NCBI GenBank assembly: GCA_020741775.1
Contig: DYYG01000035.1
Span: 186,001-250,000, forward strand
Source of the DNA: Methylorubrum populi
GTDB lineage: Bacteria > Pseudomonadota > Alphaproteobacteria > Rhizobiales > Beijerinckiaceae
Reading direction: 5' to 3'
DNA length: 64,000 nucleotides
A model generated the notes under the pieces. That model was not told where the DNA came from and searched no databases. It saw only the letters and a program-made list of their open reading frames with translations. This document shows, piece after piece, positions 59,267 through 64,000 of the stretch (positions within the stretch are counted from its first letter, which is position 1; every line of letters starts with the position of its first letter). The position numbers were made by a program, and so were the translations under genes.

Positions 59267-59604
59267 CCGGCGCCGACCTGCCCGCCTGGGCCGCCTGGAT
59301 CGTGGTCGCCCTGGCCCTGACCGGCGCCGGATTCGCACTGACCGGCGCCCTCGGGCTCATCCGCCTGAAGACCTTCTACGAGCGCGTCCACGCCCCGACG
59401 CTCGGGGCTACTCTCGGCGCCGCCCTGATCCTGGCCGGCTCGATGCTGCTGCTGTCGCTGGTGGAGGGCCATCTCGTCCTGCGCGACACGCTGATCGGCC
59501 TGTTCATCACCATCACCACGCCGGTGACGATGCTGCTGCTCGCCCGCGCCGCCGCCCACCGCGACCGCACCGAACAGAACCCGAAGGCGCCGCCGGAGCC
59601 GTGA
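59263..59604 (+). CDS. mrpG: Mrp antiporter subunit G
   Basis: A 113-residue membrane subunit with three helices. GLIRLKTFYERVHAPTLGATLG is the MrpG signature; VLRDTLIGLFITITTPVTMLLLARAA forms the last helix. GTG start within the mrpF stop. It ends the operon, 17 bases before the end of the convergent aquaporin gene; no clear terminator stem was seen there. Confidence 0.92.
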   Translation: MTGADLPAWAAWIVVALALTGAGFALTGALGLIRLKTFYERVHAPTLGATLGAALILAGSMLLLSLVEGHLVLRDTLIGLFITITTPVTMLLLARAAAHRDRTEQNPKAPPEP

Positions 59605-59621
59605 CGGCGGGGCGCCAGCTC

Positions 59622-60362
59622 TCACACCTCGGCGCGCCGCTCGACGATGGCGGTATCGACCACATCCGCGGGCTCGTAGAGCCAGCGTGCCATCGCCCCG
59701 GCCGCGATCGCGCCGACGATGGGGGCGAGCCAGAACATCCAGAGTTGGGCAACGTATTCCCCGCCGGCGAACAGGGCCGGCCCGGTGCTGCGGGCCGGGT
59801 TGACCGAGGTGTTGGTCACCGGGATCGAGATCAGGTGGATCAGCACCAGGGCGAGCCCGATGGGAATGCCGGCAAAGCCCGCTGCGGCCCCCTTCGAGGT
59901 GGTGCCGACGATGATGAACAGAAAGATGAAGGTCGTCAGCACCTCGGTGAGCAGGCAGGCCGCGAGGCCGTACTTGCCGGGGCTGAGTTCGCCGTAGCCG
60001 TTCGAGGCGAAGCCGTTCGGAACCCAGCCGGCCTTGCCCGACGCGATGGTGTAGAGGGCGAAGGCCGCCACCACGGCGCCGATGACCTGGGCGATGATGT
60101 AGGGCAGCACGTGCCGGTTGGCGCAGCGCCGGGCCGACCACAAACCTAGCGTGACCGCCGGATTGAAGTGGCCGCCGGAGATGTGGCCGACGGCATAGGC
60201 CATGGTGAGCACGGTGAAGCCGAAGGCGAAGGCCACTCCCAGGAAGCCGATCCCGAGTTCCGGAAAAGCGGCGGAGAGCACGGCGGCGCCGCAGCCGCCG
60301 AAGGTCAACCAGAAGGTGCCGAAGAACTCGGCGGTGGTCCGACGCAGCGTATCGTGATCCAT
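59622..60362 (-). CDS. aqpZ: Aquaporin Z-type water channel
   Basis: A 246-residue MIP-family channel with six membrane helices and two NPA half-helices: [12 protein letters not shown] and [36 protein letters not shown] at the N-terminus and the Arg after the second NPA mark it as a water-selective AqpZ rather than a glycerol facilitator. The ATG at 60362 (MDHDTLRR) is preferred over one 13 codons earlier. It is convergent with the antiporter operon. The 299 bases upstream to the polysaccharide gene hold nothing recognisable. Confidence 0.93.
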   Translation of the reverse strand: MDHDTLRRTTAEFFGTFWLTFGGCGAAVLSAAFPELGIGFLGVAFAFGFTVLTMAYAVGHISGGHFNPAVTLGLWSARRCANRHVLPYIIAQVIGAVVAAFALYTIASGKAGWVPNGFASNGYGELSPGKYGLAACLLTEVLTTFIFLFIIVGTTSKGAAAGFAGIPIGLALVLIHLISIPVTNTSVNPARSTGPALFAGGEYVAQLWMFWLAPIVGAIAAGAMARWLYEPADVVDTAIVERRAEV

Positions 60363-60661
60363 GGCGACACCTCTCGTTCCGTGGGGTCGCGAGGCGCTCA
60401 TCGAGCGGTCGGTGCGGAGGCGCCGATGGGCGTGACGCGGGGCGGGATTGTCTGCGTCGGCATCCGCCGGGACGCGTCCGCGACCATTTCACGGGCGCGC
60501 CGGGGCAACAACCAGCGCTACCCAAGGGGCGAGAGTCTCAAGAGGTGTAACTCTTTGTGATGCGGCCCACCGCCGGCCGCGGTTTCGCCTCTTCGACGAC
60601 CGCGTCGATGTCTCGGCCATCAAGCCTCGGCTGAACTGCGCTGCGGGCGCCGCTGGCCGGT

Positions 60662-63064
60662 TTACCGCGCGGCTTCCTTCGGGGATCCGGCCTTCGGGAC
60701 TCCCATCTTGGGAATGTCGGTCTTCGGGATGTCGGTCTTCGGGATGTCGGTCCTGGGGGTCTCGGCGGCGACCGTGCGCCCCGCGCTCCGGCAGGCGCAG
60801 GACGGCTGCACCGCCGTCTCGCGCGCGGGATCGAGGGGAAGGGTGCGATTCAGGGACCACAGCGTGCCGGGGCAGTTCTTCCCGTCCCACCAGGGATTGG
60901 CCCGTCCGGTGCGGGCGCGCCAATCGACGACGTTCCGGCTCACCGTCACGGTGTGGCAGGGCTCCGGGTACTGGTTCCAGACCGAGATGCCGACATTGGT
61001 GAAGGGCTGCGGGCGGGCGATCACGACGTTGTCGGCAATCGTCATATGGTCGCCGCTCGCCACCGCGATCCCATACTGGCCGGGATCGATCAGGAGATTG
61101 TCGCGGGCCTCGAGATAGGAGCCGCCGGCATCGCCGAGCATGATCCCGCCGCCGGACTGGCTCGGGCCGCCGCCGACGAGACGGTTGCGGCTGACCAGGA
61201 TCGGCGAGGCCGGCTCCCCCTGAGAGCGGTACAGGCTGATGGCATCCTCCGGGACGCCGTGGCCGGGCTCGTTCTCGCCGATATTGCAGGCGATGCCGTT
61301 GCCGGCGCCTGTCACCTTGTCGAACTGCACGAATTGCCCGGCGGGGACCGGCCCGCGCACGTTGCGCACGCTGTTGCAGCGAACGGTGACCCCGGTCGAG
61401 GACAGGGCACGGATCCCCGACAGCGCGTTCTCGATCCGGTTCTCTTCGATGGTGATTCCCTCGCCGCTCTCGACATAGATGGCGACATTGCCGGTATCGC
61501 GGACGGTCAGGTTGCGGATCGTGACATTGCGGGCGCCCTCGATCCGCAGACCTTCGGCGCCGCAGGGCCCGAGATCGAGATTCTCGATCGTTCGATCGGC
61601 GATGTCGCGCAGGACGAGGCAGGGACCGGAGGGATTGGAGAGGGCGCGGCGCCCCTCTTCGGCCCGGGCGGGGATGGCGCCGGGGATCGGCACCGTGGGC
61701 AGGGCAGCCAGGAGGAGGGCGCCAGCCCCCCATCCGCGCCGCATCCGTGGCTTCGGCGCAGGAGCGGAGGAGAGGCCGGGCCGCGCCGCGAAGATCATCG
61801 CCGCGCCGATGCCGATGCCGATCAGCGTCCAGAACGGCACCGCCAGCATCGGGCCCTCGAGGGCGACGTCGAAGCTCGCATCGATCACGATCGAGACGAC
61901 GTAGCAGATCAAGAACAGGAAGAAGCCCGACCATTCCGGCTCACCGCGCCGCCGCGCCCGCCAGAAGGCGGAGAACATCGCCCCCATCCAGACCGCGCAG
62001 GTCAGGATCCACAGGGTCAGGCCAGGCACGCCGGCGCGGGCGAGATAGGTCATGTGGATGCTGTGGGGGCTGCGCAGCGTCGGCCCGCCGCCTTCCAGGC
62101 CGACGACGAAGCCGTCTGTCTCTGCCAGGTTCGGGCCGAAACCCTTGCCGGTCCAGAAATAGGGGCCGTCCACGGTGTAGCCGATGATGGTGCGCCACCA
62201 GCGCAGCCGCCATTGCTTGGTGTCGTCGAGGTTGTTGGCCGTGCTCGGCGCGACGATGCTGGTCAGGTTGTTCACCATGGCCGCCGCGCTGACCGGCCGG
62301 TCGCTGCCGGGCGGGGTGACCTCGATGTTGAGGGCGGCGGCCCCGCCGAGGATGCCGGCGCCGAGGACGAGGATCGCGGCGAGCCGCTTCCATTGCCCGA
62401 CCGCGACCAGGGCGAAGCCGACCGGCACCAGAATCGCCAGCATGGAGCCGCGGTTCTGGATGGCGGCGAGCAGGGCGCCGAGGGCGGTGAAGGCGATCCA
62501 GCCCGGCCCGACCCGCACGAGACCGACCAGTGCCAGGACGACGGCGCCGGTGAGATGGGCCGAGAGCTCGCCCGCCCGGCTCGCGAAGAACGGGACATCG
62601 CCGAGGATGAAGGCGATGATGGCCAGGGGAAGCACGACGCGGGCGAGCCAGCGGAAGATCCGCAGGAGGGTCGCGAGCCGCCGGGGATCGTCGAGGAGCA
62701 GGGCGATCATGACGAAGGCGTAGGCGCCGTAGAGGGCGACCGCGCCGTCCCGCAGGGCATCGACCTTGTACTCGCGCAGGCCCGCCAGCGTCCGCAGCAG
62801 CACCCAGCCCATCAGCGCGGCGACGCAGAGCGCCGGAGCGGTCGCGAGCGTGGCCCCGAGGCGCAGGCTCGACGTGCCGGCCGCCACGGCCAGCAGCCCG
62901 AGCAGGAACAGCAGCTCGCCCATGTAGAGCGGCGGCAGTCCGAGATAGGCGAAGGTCTTGCCGAAGATCATGTAGCCGGCGAAGACGAGCCCGACCGCCG
63001 CCAGGAACAGATCGGCGAGCCGGCTCTCCCGCGGCAGGGCACGGAGGGTCGTCGTCATTCCCAT
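60662..63064 (-). CDS. O-antigen polymerase/ligase-like membrane protein fused to a beta-helix domain
   Basis: An 800-residue protein of unusual build. Residues about 15-435 form some 11-12 membrane helices with a large periplasmic loop and the Wzy_C-type segment SPHSIHMTYLARAGVPGLTL, as in O-antigen ligases and polysaccharide polymerases. At residue 441 an internal Met begins a stretch that looks like a signal peptide (MRRGWGAGALLLAALP, then AIPARAEE). A right-handed parallel beta-helix follows (about 475-740; NVTIRNLTVRDTGNVAIYVES, ITIEENRIENALSGI). The last 35 residues are xxxPK pentapeptide repeats. An alternative start is two codons later. It is divergent from a flippase-like gene. Confidence 0.85.
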   Translation of the reverse strand: MGMTTTLRALPRESRLADLFLAAVGLVFAGYMIFGKTFAYLGLPPLYMGELLFLLGLLAVAAGTSSLRLGATLATAPALCVAALMGWVLLRTLAGLREYKVDALRDGAVALYGAYAFVMIALLLDDPRRLATLLRIFRWLARVVLPLAIIAFILGDVPFFASRAGELSAHLTGAVVLALVGLVRVGPGWIAFTALGALLAAIQNRGSMLAILVPVGFALVAVGQWKRLAAILVLGAGILGGAAALNIEVTPPGSDRPVSAAAMVNNLTSIVAPSTANNLDDTKQWRLRWWRTIIGYTVDGPYFWTGKGFGPNLAETDGFVVGLEGGGPTLRSPHSIHMTYLARAGVPGLTLWILTCAVWMGAMFSAFWRARRRGEPEWSGFFLFLICYVVSIVIDASFDVALEGPMLAVPFWTLIGIGIGAAMIFAARPGLSSAPAPKPRMRRGWGAGALLLAALPTVPIPGAIPARAEEGRRALSNPSGPCLVLRDIADRTIENLDLGPCGAEGLRIEGARNVTIRNLTVRDTGNVAIYVESGEGITIEENRIENALSGIRALSSTGVTVRCNSVRNVRGPVPAGQFVQFDKVTGAGNGIACNIGENEPGHGVPEDAISLYRSQGEPASPILVSRNRLVGGGPSQSGGGIMLGDAGGSYLEARDNLLIDPGQYGIAVASGDHMTIADNVVIARPQPFTNVGISVWNQYPEPCHTVTVSRNVVDWRARTGRANPWWDGKNCPGTLWSLNRTLPLDPARETAVQPSCACRSAGRTVAAETPRTDIPKTDIPKTDIPKMGVPKAGSPKEAAR
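60714..60758. repeat. Three tandem 15-base repeats in the C-terminus of the ligase-like gene
   Basis: Unit ATGTCGGTCTTCGGG at 60714-60728 and 60729-60743, with a third copy at 60744-60758 differing by a few bases. On the coding strand each unit encodes one pentapeptide of the form TDIPK, so changes in copy number keep the reading frame. Further degenerate xxxPK units follow toward the stop. Confidence 0.85.
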
Positions 63065-63337
63065 CGCAATGGCTCGCCCGTGTTCTGGCTCGGTGCTCCC
63101 TCGCGCGCCGCAACGATGCGGCCGGAGGGGAAGTCCGCGAGGACCGTCGGATCGAGCGAAAGTCTTGCGGGCGCGACGATTTCTGACAATCGCGAGCGCC
63201 GGATCATCCGGGGCGAGACGGCCCGTACTTCGGGCGTACCCCGAACGATCGAGGAAAGGTCGGCGCCTCTCCCGATGTCCGCGTGGTGCGCCTCCCGGTC
63301 TCGTCTAGGGTTGCCGGGCTTCTCCCCCATCCACCGG

Positions 63338-64000
63338 ATGCCCATGCCCGCCTTGCCACGCGACCTCCGGGGGGATCTTCGCACCCTGGCCGGTGCCGGC
63401 CGCTCCGCCCTCGCGCGGGGTGGCGCCGGCCCGGTGCTGTCGCTCGCCGATCAGGCGCTGGTGAGCGCGTGCAACTTCGCCACCACCATCGTGCTGGCCC
63501 ACGCCCTCGGCCTCGAAGCCTTCGGCCTGTTCTCGACTGCCTGGATCGCCGTGCTGCTCACCGTGAGCCTGCAGCTCGGCCTCGTCGTCTGCCCGATGGC
63601 CAGCATCGGTCCGGGTTTGCGGGGCGAGGCGGGGCACGCCTATTACGGCATCGTCCTCGTTCACGAAGCCGGCTTCGTCGCCCTCGCCGCCACCGCCGTC
63701 GGGACGGGCCTCTCCCTGACCTTCGGGGATCTGACGCTCGGGCTCTCGACCGGGGCGGCCTGTGCCGCCCATCTCGCCCAGGACTTCACCCGCCGCTACC
63801 TGTTCGCCAGGGGGCGGCCTCAGGCCGTGTTCGGGATCGACGCGCTCAACCAGGGGGTCAAGCTCGCCGCGCTGGTGACCTTGAGCCGGATGCAGGCCCT
63901 CAGCCCGGTCACCGCCCTGCAGGTCATCGCCGCCTCGGCTGCCCTGTCCTGGCTCTGCGCCATCCCCTTCCGCGGGGCGCTGGCCTGGCGGCCGGGCCTG
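63338..64000 (+). CDS. Polysaccharide flippase-like membrane protein (cut by window edge)
   Basis: An open frame of 221 codons running off the end of the window, from ATG at 63338 (MPMPALPRDLRGDL). After 35 residues it becomes strongly hydrophobic with membrane helices from about residue 37: LSLADQALVSACNFATTIVL, HALGLEAFGLFSTAWIAVLL, AGFVALAATAVGTGLSLTF, AAHLAQDFTRRYLFARGRP. The ADQALVSACNFATTIVLAH start is typical of Wzx/RfbX-type flippases of the MATE/MVF superfamily, which move lipid-linked sugars across the inner membrane. It lies 273 bases from the divergent ligase-like gene; that gap shows no gene. Confidence 0.75.
   Translation, partial: MPMPALPRDLRGDLRTLAGAGRSALARGGAGPVLSLADQALVSACNFATTIVLAHALGLEAFGLFSTAWIAVLLTVSLQLGLVVCPMASIGPGLRGEAGHAYYGIVLVHEAGFVALAATAVGTGLSLTFGDLTLGLSTGAACAAHLAQDFTRRYLFARGRPQAVFGIDALNQGVKLAALVTLSRMQALSPVTALQVIAASAALSWLCAIPFRGALAWRPGL

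Noticed and set aside
60540..60555. AAGAG-N6-CTCTT inverted repeat upstream of the aquaporin gene
   Set aside because: Only 5 bases per arm; such matches are expected by chance in a window of this size.

Overview
The window is very GC-rich, densely coded DNA from an alphaproteobacterium, most likely a Methylobacterium/Methylorubrum-type Rhizobiales member. That placement is an inference from base composition, from gene order (trpE-ppiD-tpiA-secG-pyrG; rnpB next to rsmH-ftsL-ftsI-murE-murF-mraY-murD), from the fused MrpA/MrpB subunit, and from a dispersed intergenic repeat of a type common in this group. No plasmid or prophage module, insertion sequence, CRISPR array, tRNA or rRNA was recognised.

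Layout. 1-12.8 kb is housekeeping: the 5' end of trpE, ppiD, tpiA, a cysteine hydrolase with an apparent CTG start, secG, pyrG, holC, an exported S10 peptidase with a small lipoprotein, a YbdK-type ligase, a DUF4142 protein and a threonine aldolase. 13-16 kb is a small acyl-CoA locus (GntR/FCD regulator facing a crotonase-fold protein and a class III CoA-transferase). 16-22.4 kb carries exported proteins, an FKBP isomerase, a PfkB kinase, ligA and a parDE toxin-antitoxin pair. 22.5-32.5 kb holds the RNase P RNA gene and a partial division/cell-wall (dcw) cluster that stops after murD. 32.6-40.7 kb has a KefB-type antiporter, two uncharacterised membrane proteins, a MoxR ATPase, an aldo/keto reductase, a SixA-type phosphatase and an exported protein.

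41-47.4 kb is the most distinctive part: a compact two-gene nonribosomal peptide synthetase. The first protein reads C-A-T, with an A-domain pocket that spells the glycine code. The second reads C-T-TE with no adenylation domain, and its thioesterase has cysteine where serine is usual. A 346-base leader with several strong stem-loops precedes it. Downstream, on the opposite strand, lies a surface-polysaccharide locus (two glycosyltransferases, GDP-fucose synthase, an epimerase and a nucleotide-sugar dehydrogenase). It resumes at 60.7-64 kb with a polymerase/ligase-like membrane protein fused to a beta-helix domain and the start of a flippase-like gene. Between them is a complete mrpAB-C-D-E-F-G cation/proton antiporter operon followed by a convergent aquaporin gene.

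The best candidate for an undescribed system is the NRPS pair and its structured leader. Its neighbourhood suggests, but does not show, a product tied to the cell surface or to polysaccharide.
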